From positions 62,001-126,000 of the forward strand of contig CAZLYC010000002.1 of the NCBI GenBank assembly GCA_964563755.1: a DNA stretch of 64,000 nucleotides, given 5' to 3'. The position numbers and the translations under genes were made by a program. Source of the stretch: JABMQF01 sp964563755 (GTDB lineage: Archaea; Nanobdellota; Nanobdellia; Woesearchaeales; UBA11576). The notes beneath the pieces were generated by a model. It made no database searches, was not told the origin of the DNA, and saw only the letters and a list, made by a program, of their open reading frames with translations. Below are positions 17,443 through 25,798 of this stretch, in pieces. Within the stretch, counting starts at the first letter, position 1, and each line of letters starts with the position of its first letter.

Positions 17443-19275
17443 ATGAAATATTATGCCTGGTTTATTCTCGTTGTATTTCTTCTGCAGACAGTATCTGCTA
17501 TTGAGGTATTCAACGCGAATGTCAAAGATAATATCGCGTTCAAGATTGATGGCGTGACACATATAGCCAGGTATTATCCTTCTGCAAAGAAAGTCTCGAT
17601 GCTCGCAGGAACAGAAAGGATACTCATCGAGGAAGATGGGTGCGCGAAGCTGGGCAGTTACAATTACTGCGTAGGCAACGTGACTGAAGGTGTAGATGAT
17701 GAGACCGGTGACCCTTCAAGCACAATTCCGTTAAGAGTGGTGCAGGCAGGACCAGACATAACAGTGGAAAGGGCAATAAGCGATGATGAGCCGAAGCTGA
17801 ATGAAGAGATAACAATAACCGCCACCATAAGGAACACAGGCAATGAACGTGCTCCTAATGTGAATTATGCTGACAAGTTCCCTTCAAGCGTCAAGGTCAC
17901 GACAAGCTTCTATGACCCGATAAGCAACGGAGTGCTATGGGCCGGCTCGCTTGACGTAGGAAAATACCAGACAATCACATACACGCTTAAATTCCAGGAT
18001 TACATAAAATATAATTCTACTGCAGAGGCAAGCTTCGCTTTCAACAACAAGATGAACAGAGTAAAATCAGACAATGAGCTGTTTGAAGTGAAAAGTCCGT
18101 ACAAGCTGACAGACAGCATATCTTCTGCATCAGTAGACCTTGGAGAGGACATATCATACAACCTGACAATAAACAGCACGACAAATGATCAGGATTTGAG
18201 TATTGATAGTCTCGAGATGATCCTTCCTGCTGGCGCCATGACAAGCAATAGAGACATGTACCTAGAGTCAGGAGAAGGCAAGTTGACTTTCGCTGGTCCT
18301 ATAAAGGCAGGCACATCAAAGCAGCTCTCTTTCAGTATGAAATCGATGAAGCCTATCCAAGGCGAGCTTGTCGTGAAGATGACTTTCATAATAGCAGGCA
18401 AGAAGTTCACAGAAGAGCTAAGGCACAAGGTCGGGATGGGCATATCAGACATCGCCCCTGAGATAAAATTCAACCCTGAATCTGTTAAAGGCGGAAAGGA
18501 GCTTGAGATAGAAGCGAGGATAATCAACAATGGAGATAACAAAGTTTCAGGAATAGACCTTGATATGACCTCTGATATAATTGAACCCAGAGGCTGGAGG
18601 CAGCTCGAGCTTGAGCCCGGGAAGAAGCATTACGGTTTCAACAAGATAATAAACGCGCCATTCATTGACGAGGATAAGACCTTCTTTATCAAACTGAGCG
18701 GAAGCTACAAGGCATCATCAGGAAAGAGCATGAAATTCAATCTGACAAAAGAAGTCACTGTGCTGGCTCAGGAAATTGTAGCTGAGCTTAGAGCTGTCCC
18801 GAAGATTGAAGGGGACAAGGTCAACATAACTCTTTTTGTGAAGAATAAGGCGAACTTCAAACTCGAGTATGTCTCATTGATAGACACGCTGCCTTCAGGA
18901 TTCAAGATGATTGCAGGAAGCAGGGACGCTGACATTGATGCCATTGAAGCTGGAGAGGAGAAACTGGCTTACTCTTATGTCGTTACTTTACCCACCGGAT
19001 TCGCAAAAGACAGCTTCATCGTCACCCACACGTTCAACGCAGTGGATGACAAAGAAGAGAAGGTCATGTTTGACAAGAACTCTGAGATAAAGATCAAAGA
19101 AGACGGTAAACCTATAACCACAGAGACAGGCACTAACGCAACTCCTTTGGATAATGCGACAAAAACTCAAGCTTCAGAAGAAGAAACAACAAAGCCAGGA
19201 GTTTTGAAGAGGTTCTGGAACTGGGTTAAAGGCATATTCACGAAGGAACCAAAGGTAGAAGATAAGTTTGAATAA
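17443..19275 (+). CDS. Secreted protein with repeated Ig-like (CARDB/DUF11-like) domains
   Basis: A 610-residue protein with a clear signal peptide ending at VSAIE. ATG 17443 is chosen, 9 nt after GAGG; upstream TTG codons are in frame. Several beta-sandwich modules follow. Segments such as DEPKLNEEITITATIRNTGN and KGGKELEIEARIINNGDN are typical of CARDB or DUF11 folds. The C-terminus has a Thr-rich linker, then the amphipathic helix KRFWNWVKGIF instead of a clear membrane anchor. It is probably a cell-envelope protein. Confidence 0.75.
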   Translation: MKYYAWFILVVFLLQTVSAIEVFNANVKDNIAFKIDGVTHIARYYPSAKKVSMLAGTERILIEEDGCAKLGSYNYCVGNVTEGVDDETGDPSSTIPLRVVQAGPDITVERAISDDEPKLNEEITITATIRNTGNERAPNVNYADKFPSSVKVTTSFYDPISNGVLWAGSLDVGKYQTITYTLKFQDYIKYNSTAEASFAFNNKMNRVKSDNELFEVKSPYKLTDSISSASVDLGEDISYNLTINSTTNDQDLSIDSLEMILPAGAMTSNRDMYLESGEGKLTFAGPIKAGTSKQLSFSMKSMKPIQGELVVKMTFIIAGKKFTEELRHKVGMGISDIAPEIKFNPESVKGGKELEIEARIINNGDNKVSGIDLDMTSDIIEPRGWRQLELEPGKKHYGFNKIINAPFIDEDKTFFIKLSGSYKASSGKSMKFNLTKEVTVLAQEIVAELRAVPKIEGDKVNITLFVKNKANFKLEYVSLIDTLPSGFKMIAGSRDADIDAIEAGEEKLAYSYVVTLPTGFAKDSFIVTHTFNAVDDKEEKVMFDKNSEIKIKEDGKPITTETGTNATPLDNATKTQASEEETTKPGVLKRFWNWVKGIFTKEPKVEDKFE

Positions 19276-19340
19276 AGAGCAGGAATGCCGGGAATGCTGC
19301 CCAGAAGAGCATTTGTAATAGGATTAGGGCCTACCGCCAA

Positions 19341-19350
19341 ATATATAAAT
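19341..19350 (+). promoter_or_regulatory. TATA box of rpoL
   Basis: ATATATAAAT lies about 47 bp before ATG 19393, giving a leader of roughly 20 nt that contains AAGGTGGTG. Confidence 0.5.
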
Positions 19351-19392
19351 AACCCCTAATTCTTTTTTATAACCAGTTATAAGGTGGTGTAC

Positions 19393-19668
19393 ATGGAAAT
19401 TAATGTTCTTGAGGATTCGAAAAACAAGCTTGTTGTCGAGATTAAGGGAGAAGGCCATGCCTTGTGCAATGCGCTAAAGACAGAGCTCTGGAACAACAAG
19501 AAGGTCAAGGTTGCAGGTTACAACATAGCTCATCCTCTTATCGGAGTGCCTAAGCTAGTCATAGAGACAGAGTCGGGCAACGCAAAGGAAGCTCTTGCAG
19601 AAGCTGCCAAGATTGTCAAGAAGGACGCGGAAGCGTTCCTCAAGTCTTTCACCAAGGCAGTAAAGTAA
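19393..19668 (+). CDS. rpoL: DNA-directed RNA polymerase subunit L (Rpo11)
   Basis: A 91-residue Rpb11/RpoL homologue. It pairs with subunit D to form the alpha-like assembly platform of archaeal RNA polymerase. The HALCNALKTELW segment is the family's conserved dimerisation helix. ATG 19393 is chosen over in-frame GTGs at 19384 and 19387, which belong to the GGTGGTG ribosome site. The AMMECR1 gene starts one base after its stop, so the pair is co-transcribed. Confidence 0.92.
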   Translation: MEINVLEDSKNKLVVEIKGEGHALCNALKTELWNNKKVKVAGYNIAHPLIGVPKLVIETESGNAKEALAEAAKIVKKDAEAFLKSFTKAVK

Positions 19669-19669
19669 A

Positions 19670-20224
19670 ATGCTTACGCCTCAGGAAGGCAAACAGCTTA
19701 TTTCTTTAGCAAGGAAAACAATAGAGTTAGAATTCTCTAAAAAAGATATTGGCTTATCAGACTACTCAAAGTTCAGCGAAAAGCAGGGAGTTTTCGTGAC
19801 ACTCCACAAGCATGGCGAATTGAGAGGCTGCGTAGGTTTTCCTTATCCATATTATCCGCTGAACAGAGCGATAGTCGAGGCTGCCAGAGCCGCTGCTTTT
19901 GATGACTGCAGGTTTGAGGCTCTGTCAGAAAGCGAGCTTAAAGAGGTAGATATTGAATTGTCTGTTCTTACAGTCCCTGAAGAAATCAAAGCGAAAAAAC
20001 CAGAGGATTACTTGAAGAAGATAGATATAGGGAAAGACGGACTCATAGTCAAGAACTCCTGGACAGCAGGACTGCTTCTTCCGCAGGTATTTACTGAATA
20101 CAAATGCACTCCTCAAACTGCGTTAGAGATGACTTGCCAGAAAGGCGGTCTGGACAAGGATGCTTGGAAAGAGAAAGAGACGAAAGTCCTGAAGTTCCAG
20201 GCGCAGATATTCGAAGAGAAGTAA
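19670..20224 (+). CDS. AMMECR1 domain protein
   Basis: A 184-residue member of the universally conserved AMMECR1 family. The signature LRGCVG is at residues 51-56. In other organisms the gene often neighbours MEMO and radical SAM genes; no such neighbours occur here. The biochemical role is not established. The stop codon directly abuts the stop of the convergent uppS-like gene, with no intergenic base. Confidence 0.9.
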   Translation: MLTPQEGKQLISLARKTIELEFSKKDIGLSDYSKFSEKQGVFVTLHKHGELRGCVGFPYPYYPLNRAIVEAARAAAFDDCRFEALSESELKEVDIELSVLTVPEEIKAKKPEDYLKKIDIGKDGLIVKNSWTAGLLLPQVFTEYKCTPQTALEMTCQKGGLDKDAWKEKETKVLKFQAQIFEEK

Positions 20225-20929
20225 TTATTTCCCGAACCTTCTTTCTCTCCGCATAAACGAGTCTATGCATTCGACAAGATCCTCTTTCTCGAACTCAGGC
20301 CAGGTCTTTTGCAAAAAGAACCATTCAGAGTACCAGCTCTGCCATATCAGGAAATTGCTTGTCCTGTGATCTCCACCTGTGCGTATTATTATTTCAGGTT
20401 CATTTTCAATGTAGAGGTTCTTGCTGACAAGCTCTTCTGTTATCTCCTTGTCGGTTATCTCCCCTGCTTCTATCTTCCTACCGATTTTCTTTATCGCATC
20501 GACTAGCTCTTCACGTCCTCCATATGCCATGGCGAAATTGACGAAATAAGAATCATAGTCTTTTGTCGCTTCCATAAGTTCAAGCATCTTCGCATGGACT
20601 GCTTGAGGAAACAAGTGTATCCTTCCTATGAACCTGATGCGCACCTTGTTTTCATGTATCGACTTGTTGCTCTTTGCCTTTTCAAAGAATTCGAGAAAAA
20701 CTTTCATAAGGTAATCGAACTCTAATTTCGGCCTGTTGAAGTTCTGCATAGAGAAAGCATACAATGTCATCTCTTTGACTCCGAGTTCCTTGCACCAAGA
20801 AAATAAATGCTCTACTTTTTTAGCTCCCCACTCATGTCCTTTCCATGGCTCCTGCATGAGACGCTTAGCGAACCTTCTATTTCCATCGAGTATTATTCCT
20901 ATATGCTTAGGCAGGTTTTGCTTCTCCAT
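20225..20929 (-). CDS. uppS: cis-Prenyltransferase (polyprenyl diphosphate synthase)
   Basis: A 234-residue UPP-synthase family enzyme. It extends isoprenyl diphosphates in cis with isopentenyl diphosphate, making the lipid carrier for glycan assembly. ILDGNRRFAK (residues 13-22) contains the catalytic Asp15. YAFSMQNFNRP matches the conserved second region, and RTGGDHRTSNFLIWQ followed by YSEWFF near the C-terminus binds substrate diphosphate. The product chain length cannot be predicted. Confidence 0.92.
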   Translation of the reverse strand: MEKQNLPKHIGIILDGNRRFAKRLMQEPWKGHEWGAKKVEHLFSWCKELGVKEMTLYAFSMQNFNRPKLEFDYLMKVFLEFFEKAKSNKSIHENKVRIRFIGRIHLFPQAVHAKMLELMEATKDYDSYFVNFAMAYGGREELVDAIKKIGRKIEAGEITDKEITEELVSKNLYIENEPEIIIRTGGDHRTSNFLIWQSWYSEWFFLQKTWPEFEKEDLVECIDSFMRRERRFGK

Positions 20930-20951
20930 AACTGGATTTAACTGCGAAGGA

Positions 20952-20959
20952 TTTATAAA
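20952..20959 (+). promoter_or_regulatory. TATA box of the transglutaminase-like gene
   Basis: TTTATAAA is centred about 27 bp before ATG 20983, which predicts a leaderless mRNA. An inverted repeat TGCCG/CGGCA (20966-20970 and 20979-20983) spans the expected start site. Confidence 0.5.
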
Positions 20960-20982
20960 GTTTTTTGCCGATAGTTACCGGC

Positions 20983-21711
20983 ATGAAAGAGGATGAGCTG
21001 ATAAAAGAGGCAGAAGATGCGCTTTACGAACTTGAGAAGAAGCATGCGCATCATGGCAATGAGAGGATAGACAAAGGGGACGATGAGAAACGCAACCCTT
21101 TCGCATATCTTATAGTGGTCATTTTGATAGTTCTAGTGGTGATGATGGCAGTCCCTTACTATAGTATAAAGCTCGACCCGACTCCAAAAAGCATACCGTC
21201 TTTACCGGAAGTGATTCCTTCAGATGTTGACAAGCTCGCTAAAGATATGCCAGGCAGTGCTGACAGCGCGAGGCAGAATTACAGGAAGATGCTTGTTCCA
21301 GAAAATAGCGCGATAAGAAACTTGGCAGTGAGAGTCTCGACATCAAGCTGCAGGGAGAGCCAGATTTGCTACTCAAAAGCATTGTTTTATTTTGTACGTG
21401 ATAACATACAGTATGTAGCTGACCCTCCTGACGGTTATCTTGAGAGCCCTTTCGAGACATTGCTTTCTGATGGTGCGGACTGTGAAGGGATGGCAATACT
21501 TCTTGCAAATTTACAGATGGCTGTCGGAGTTCCTGTAAGGTTTGCTTTCATACCTAACCATGTGTTTATACAGGTCAAGATAGATGATGCGCTAAGGAAA
21601 TACAAGGAGGAGGATGGCTGGATATCACTTGATGCGACCTGTAATGATTGTGAATTCGGAGAATTGCCTTACTCTACCATGAACAAGCTAAAGGAGTTCA
21701 TGTACCCGTGA
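20983..21711 (+). CDS. Membrane-anchored transglutaminase-like protein
   Basis: A 242-residue protein. One membrane segment at about residues 40-58 anchors an outward-facing transglutaminase/papain-like domain. The catalytic triad is visible: Cys167 in GADCEGMA, His193 in PNHVFIQV and Asp217 in SLDATC. Such archaeal proteins are presumed proteases or crosslinking enzymes at the cell surface. ATG 20983 fits the leaderless promoter; the frame is open to TTG 20965. Confidence 0.8.
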   Translation: MKEDELIKEAEDALYELEKKHAHHGNERIDKGDDEKRNPFAYLIVVILIVLVVMMAVPYYSIKLDPTPKSIPSLPEVIPSDVDKLAKDMPGSADSARQNYRKMLVPENSAIRNLAVRVSTSSCRESQICYSKALFYFVRDNIQYVADPPDGYLESPFETLLSDGADCEGMAILLANLQMAVGVPVRFAFIPNHVFIQVKIDDALRKYKEEDGWISLDATCNDCEFGELPYSTMNKLKEFMYP

Positions 21712-21745
21712 TAGTTATTATAGCGCCCATATAGAACCAGTTAAT

Positions 21746-21843
21746 TTTATATACCCCCTCTTCTCCCAACAAATAATATCATATTTACAGTAATCCCGCA
21801 GACTACGGCCCCGTAGGCATGTAGGAGGGAGGAGCTGGTCGTA
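21746..21843 (+). promoter_or_regulatory. Promoter and structured leader of the L1 operon
   Basis: The TATA box TTTATATA is at 21746-21753, with a start expected near 21775. The leader of about 70 nt has a hairpin CTACGG-CC-CCGTAG (21803-21816), followed by GGCATGTAGGAGGGAGG, which overlaps the ribosome site. In methanogens L1 represses its own operon by binding an rRNA-like site in the leader. The G-rich stretch here resembles L1-stalk rRNA, so autoregulation is plausible. Confidence 0.5.
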
Positions 21844-22497
21844 ATGGATAAAAATGCAGTAAAAGAAGCTATTAAGAAGCTAAATGAGACTTCTAAGAAG
21901 CGCAATTTCAAGCAATCATATGATTTAATCGTAAATCTGAAAGGATTGGACATGAAGAAGCCTGAACAACAGGTTGAGCTTTATGTGCCTGTACATTATT
22001 CTTTTGGCAAGAAAGTCAAGGTCTGCGCTTTCGTTGACGCGGAGTTCAAGGAAGAAGCGATTAAAGTATGTGACTTAGCTATAACTCCTGATGAGTTTCC
22101 TAATTACCAGAAAGACAAGAAAATGCCAAAGAAGCTTGCGGAACAGTATGATGTATTCATAGCGCAGGCAACCATAATGCCAAAGTTAGCTCAGGTCTTT
22201 GGTAAGGCTCTCGGTACAAGAGGAAAGATGCCAAATCCGAAGGCAGGCGGAGTCATTCCTCCTAAAGCAGCACTAAAACCTCTCTACGAAAGGCTCCAGA
22301 AACAGGTTACTCTGAGAGCAAAGGTACAGCCAATAATCAGGTGCATCGTCGGAGTTGAGGGACAGGATGAAGAAGAGATCGCTGATAACGTCTTGACTAT
22401 CTACAATGCACTCATTCACAAGCTTCCTTCTGAAGAAGACAACGTAAGGAACATATTGCTCAAGCTTACTATGAGTAAGCCAGTGGGGGTGAAGTAA
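21844..22497 (+). CDS. rpl1: Ribosomal protein uL1
   Basis: A 217-residue L1 protein. It binds the mobile L1 stalk of 23S rRNA and helps deacylated tRNA leave the E site. The conserved segment GTRGKMPNPKAGGVI is near residue 127. It is the first gene of the stalk operon L1-P0-P1, with one base before the P0 start. A possible autoregulatory leader lies upstream. Confidence 0.95.
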   Translation: MDKNAVKEAIKKLNETSKKRNFKQSYDLIVNLKGLDMKKPEQQVELYVPVHYSFGKKVKVCAFVDAEFKEEAIKVCDLAITPDEFPNYQKDKKMPKKLAEQYDVFIAQATIMPKLAQVFGKALGTRGKMPNPKAGGVIPPKAALKPLYERLQKQVTLRAKVQPIIRCIVGVEGQDEEEIADNVLTIYNALIHKLPSEEDNVRNILLKLTMSKPVGVK

Positions 22498-22498
22498 G

Positions 22499-23359
22499 AT
22501 GGTCAAGACATCTCACCTTCCAGACGAGAAGAAACAAGTCATTAAAGATTATGTCAAGTTATCTAAAGAGTATCCTATAATCGCTGCTGTAAACATGGAG
22601 AACTTGCCGACAAGGCAGGTCCAGACCATGCGAGCTCAGTTGCGAGGAAAGGTTGTCTTGCTTATGAGCAAGAGACGACTGATAAAGATAGCTATAGAGC
22701 AGGCGGAAAAGGAAAAGCCAGGAATCATCAAGCTGCTCCCATACCTCAAGGGCATGCCGGCGCTGCTTTTCACTAAGGATAACCCGTTCTCATTATACAA
22801 GACTCTTGCTAAGAACAAGTCTTCTGCTCCGATAAAAGGAGGGCAGAAGGCGACCAAGGACATCATAGTCCCTGCTGGACCGACAGGATTTGCGCCAGGC
22901 CCTATAATAGCCCAGCTGAACCAGGTCGGGATTACTGCAGGCATTGACGCAGGAAAGGTCGTTGTAAAGAAGGATTCGCTTGTAGCAAAGGAAGGCGCAG
23001 TCGTGAAGGCTGAGCTTGCATCGATGCTCGCAAGGCTCAACATAAATCCTATGGAAATAGGACTCGACCTTGTCGCAGCATTCGAAGGCGGACAGATATT
23101 TACGAAGGACCTGCTTGCTGTTGACGAGAAAGAATATGTTGACAAGATTACGCAGGCCCATCAGTGGGCATTCAACCTCGCGATAGAGGCTGCGATAACT
23201 GGCAAGGATACTTCAGAGTTCCTGGTGACAAAGGCTTTCAACGATGCAAAGGCCTTGGCTAGGGAATGCAATATTTACGCTGATGCAGTGATGCCTGAGC
23301 TTCTGGCTAAGGCACATAATCAGATGCTCGGATTGAAGAGCATGGTACCAGATAACTAA
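22499..23359 (+). CDS. rplP0: Ribosomal protein uL10 (P0), short C-terminus
   Basis: A 286-residue P0. It forms the base of the GTPase stalk: the N-terminal domain binds 23S rRNA and the helical spine from about residue 200 carries P1 dimers. The protein ends at LKSMVPDN. It lacks the alanine-rich hinge and acidic GLGALFG tail that archaeal P0 usually shares with P1. The reading frame runs cleanly to its stop, so this looks like a natural short form. Factor recruitment would rely on P1. Confidence 0.93.
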   Translation: MVKTSHLPDEKKQVIKDYVKLSKEYPIIAAVNMENLPTRQVQTMRAQLRGKVVLLMSKRRLIKIAIEQAEKEKPGIIKLLPYLKGMPALLFTKDNPFSLYKTLAKNKSSAPIKGGQKATKDIIVPAGPTGFAPGPIIAQLNQVGITAGIDAGKVVVKKDSLVAKEGAVVKAELASMLARLNINPMEIGLDLVAAFEGGQIFTKDLLAVDEKEYVDKITQAHQWAFNLAIEAAITGKDTSEFLVTKAFNDAKALARECNIYADAVMPELLAKAHNQMLGLKSMVPDN

Positions 23360-23389
23360 AAGAATAATGTTGATAGGAGGGAATCAAAA

Positions 23390-23698
23390 ATGGAATACAT
23401 ATATGCCGCGATGTTGCTGCACAAGTCAGGTCAGAAGGTTACCGAAGATGCAGTCAAGAAGGTTCTTGTAGCTGCTAATGTCAAAGTTGATGATGCTAGG
23501 GTCAAGGCGCTTGTTGCCGCTCTCGAAGGAGTCAACATAGACGATGCTATAGCTAAGGCCGCTGTCGTTGCAGCACCTGTAGCAGCAGCTCCTGCCGCAG
23601 GTAGCGCTCCTGCTCATGCTGAAAAGCACGAGAAGAAGGAAGACACGAAAAAGTCTGAAGAGACTGCAGCAGCAGGACTCGGAGCCTTGTTCGGATAA
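23390..23698 (+). CDS. rpl12: Ribosomal protein P1 (L12 family)
   Basis: A 102-residue archaeal P1. The N-terminal dimerisation helices (MEYIYAAMLLHKSGQKVTED) bind the P0 spine. An Ala/Pro hinge and charged linker follow, ending in GLGALFG, the tail that recruits EF1A and EF2. A ribosome site, GGAGGG, precedes the ATG. It is the last gene of the stalk operon. Confidence 0.95.
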   Translation: MEYIYAAMLLHKSGQKVTEDAVKKVLVAANVKVDDARVKALVAALEGVNIDDAIAKAAVVAAPVAAAPAAGSAPAHAEKHEKKEDTKKSEETAAAGLGALFG

Positions 23699-23772
23699 TT
23701 AAATAGTTTTGAAATTTTTTTATTTTAAGTTGAAGTGCTCTTAAGCGCTTGTTTTTGTTGATGGGTTATATT

Positions 23773-24699
23773 ATGGATGAGGAAGAAAGGAAAAAATCAC
23801 TAGCTGAGCTCGAAGTAAAGAAGAAAGAGCTTTCTGAGCTTAGGTCTGTGCTTGACAAGCTGAACGTCGAGAAAGAGTCCTGGTTTGATAAGAAGCGTCA
23901 GGCTTCCAGGGAGATTTCTGAATTGGTCGGGGACATACGTGAAGCTAAAGGCAAGAGGAATAATTTCACCCGCCAGGTCAAGGACTCAAAAGTAAGACGA
24001 AGCGAACTGAATTCTCTACTGAACCAGAAGAAAGCAGAGATGCATAAGCTGCAGCAGGAGAAGCAGGATATAACAAGAAAATTCGGCATAATGATTGATC
24101 CTTCAAAGATAAAACGAGAGATTGAGCAGCTCGAATTCAGGATAGAGACAGAAGCGTTGCCTTTCAATATTGAACAGAGGATGATGAAGGCTATAAGCGA
24201 GAAGAAAAAGGTTCTCGCGCAAGCCAAGGAAGCAGGCGATGTCTTTGATAAGATTCACGCGCTCGGAAAGGAGATGGACAGGATACGCCTTAAGGCTGAC
24301 GAGACCCACAAGAAGGTCCAGACCAAGGCAGAAACAAGCCAGCAGTTCCATGCAGAGCTTGTCGAGTCATCTCAGGAGATAAAAGACCTAAGAGCGAGAG
24401 AGGAAGAGGCTCTGAAGAAGTTTGTCGATCTTAAGACGAAGTATAATGAGCAGAATATACTTGTGAAAACGAAGTTTGACGAGATCAACGCGATAAAAGC
24501 CAAGCTGGACGGCATAAATATCGATGAGAGGAAGGCCGCTAAGAAGGTGGAGGAGCAGAAGCTCTCAGAACAGAAGGCAAGCGTCGAAGAGAAAATAAAG
24601 AGAGGCCTAAAGCTCACAACAGATGACCTGCTTGCGTTCCAGGCAGAAGCTATGTCTGATAATTTTAATAACAAGAAACAGAGAAGAGACAAGAAGTAA
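23773..24699 (+). CDS. Archaeal coiled-coil protein (COG1340-like)
   Basis: A 308-residue protein, almost entirely coiled coil (heptads from residue 5 to about 270), with a lysine-rich C-terminus. It resembles the conserved archaeal COG1340 family of unknown function. The start may be ATG 23773 or ATG 23761; no ribosome site distinguishes them. Its stop abuts that of the convergent rtcA. Confidence 0.75.
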   Translation: MDEEERKKSLAELEVKKKELSELRSVLDKLNVEKESWFDKKRQASREISELVGDIREAKGKRNNFTRQVKDSKVRRSELNSLLNQKKAEMHKLQQEKQDITRKFGIMIDPSKIKREIEQLEFRIETEALPFNIEQRMMKAISEKKKVLAQAKEAGDVFDKIHALGKEMDRIRLKADETHKKVQTKAETSQQFHAELVESSQEIKDLRAREEEALKKFVDLKTKYNEQNILVKTKFDEINAIKAKLDGINIDERKAAKKVEEQKLSEQKASVEEKIKRGLKLTTDDLLAFQAEAMSDNFNNKKQRRDKK

Positions 24700-25767
24700 T
24701 CATTTCAAGGAGATAATCATCTTTTTCTGTTCATCGATTTCTATGCATTTTCCCAAGAATCTCTCCGTGACATAGATATTTGTCCTGGTATGGTCAGTTA
24801 TTTTCGATGTCTTTATTTTTCCGCCAAAAATCGCTATGAATGGTATTAGGTTGTCTGCTGTGTGTGAATCGACTGCCGCTCCGCTTTTGTATTCTTCAGC
24901 CAGTTTGTTTGCTGCTTCTTCACCGACAATCTCTGCACGTTTTCCCATTTCTCCCAATGAATCAGAGCCTAATATTATGGGGTTCATGGCATCGACTTCA
25001 TCATCTTGCATGGCAAATACTGCCCACAGTATTATTTCCGTCCCTGTCGAAAGCGTGCTGCTGTACTGGACGTCTATCCTGACAGGCACTTCTAGTTTTG
25101 TTAGAACATGCTTGGCAGCACTTGCCTGTCTTTCAGCGACTTGAGCCTTCTCAAGTTCTGATGACGCATGGCTTATTCCTTTTATCTGCATCAGTTTACC
25201 CTGATCAGCAATCTCAATCCTTGGTGCAGTTTCACGTAGGGCGAAATCCTGCTTGCCTTTTATTTTCAGGTCTATCTCCCCTCCGCCCTTCGGGTAGTAT
25301 CCTCTCCTGACAAGAATGATATCAATGTCAGCATATCTCCTGAGTTGCGGACAGAGGACTTCCTTGAAGAAATCATATGGCATCGCCCATTTTCCTGCTG
25401 TGCCACCTTTGATCTTAAGCCTGACTTTCCCACCTGCAAGCATCGCTGGAAGCAGCACTGCCTGAAGCAGCAGGCTGACAGAGCCCGCGGTTCCTATGTC
25501 GACAGACACAGTTTTAGGCTCTATCTTACCAGGTATGAATTTAAGATATGTTGAACCAAGTTCTGCTCCTTCTACCTGCGCATAGCATAGCTTTTTTAGC
25601 GCTTCTATGCAGTGCAAGTGTTGTGCTTTGAGTCCAGGTTGTTCTCTTCCTTTTCTTATATCGTTGACCTCAAAAGGAATCCCTGTGACTGTAGAAAGAG
25701 CAAGCGCTGTCCTGATTAGTTGGCCTCCACCCTCGAGATAATCTCCTTGAATAGTTATGATATCCAC
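24700..25767 (-). CDS. rtcA: RNA 3'-terminal phosphate cyclase
   Basis: A 355-residue RtcA. It converts RNA 3'-phosphates to 2',3'-cyclic phosphates through an enzyme-AMP intermediate. The N-terminus EGGGQLIRTALALS is diagnostic. His326 in TDHTRTNIYVTERFLG aligns with the adenylated catalytic histidine. RRGYYPKGGGEI is the conserved mid-protein motif. It is convergent with the coiled-coil gene, with zero bases between the stops. Confidence 0.93.
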   Translation of the reverse strand: MDIITIQGDYLEGGGQLIRTALALSTVTGIPFEVNDIRKGREQPGLKAQHLHCIEALKKLCYAQVEGAELGSTYLKFIPGKIEPKTVSVDIGTAGSVSLLLQAVLLPAMLAGGKVRLKIKGGTAGKWAMPYDFFKEVLCPQLRRYADIDIILVRRGYYPKGGGEIDLKIKGKQDFALRETAPRIEIADQGKLMQIKGISHASSELEKAQVAERQASAAKHVLTKLEVPVRIDVQYSSTLSTGTEIILWAVFAMQDDEVDAMNPIILGSDSLGEMGKRAEIVGEEAANKLAEEYKSGAAVDSHTADNLIPFIAIFGGKIKTSKITDHTRTNIYVTERFLGKCIEIDEQKKMIISLK

Positions 25768-25798
25768 AAAAACAATATTTCAGAACACAATTTATAAA

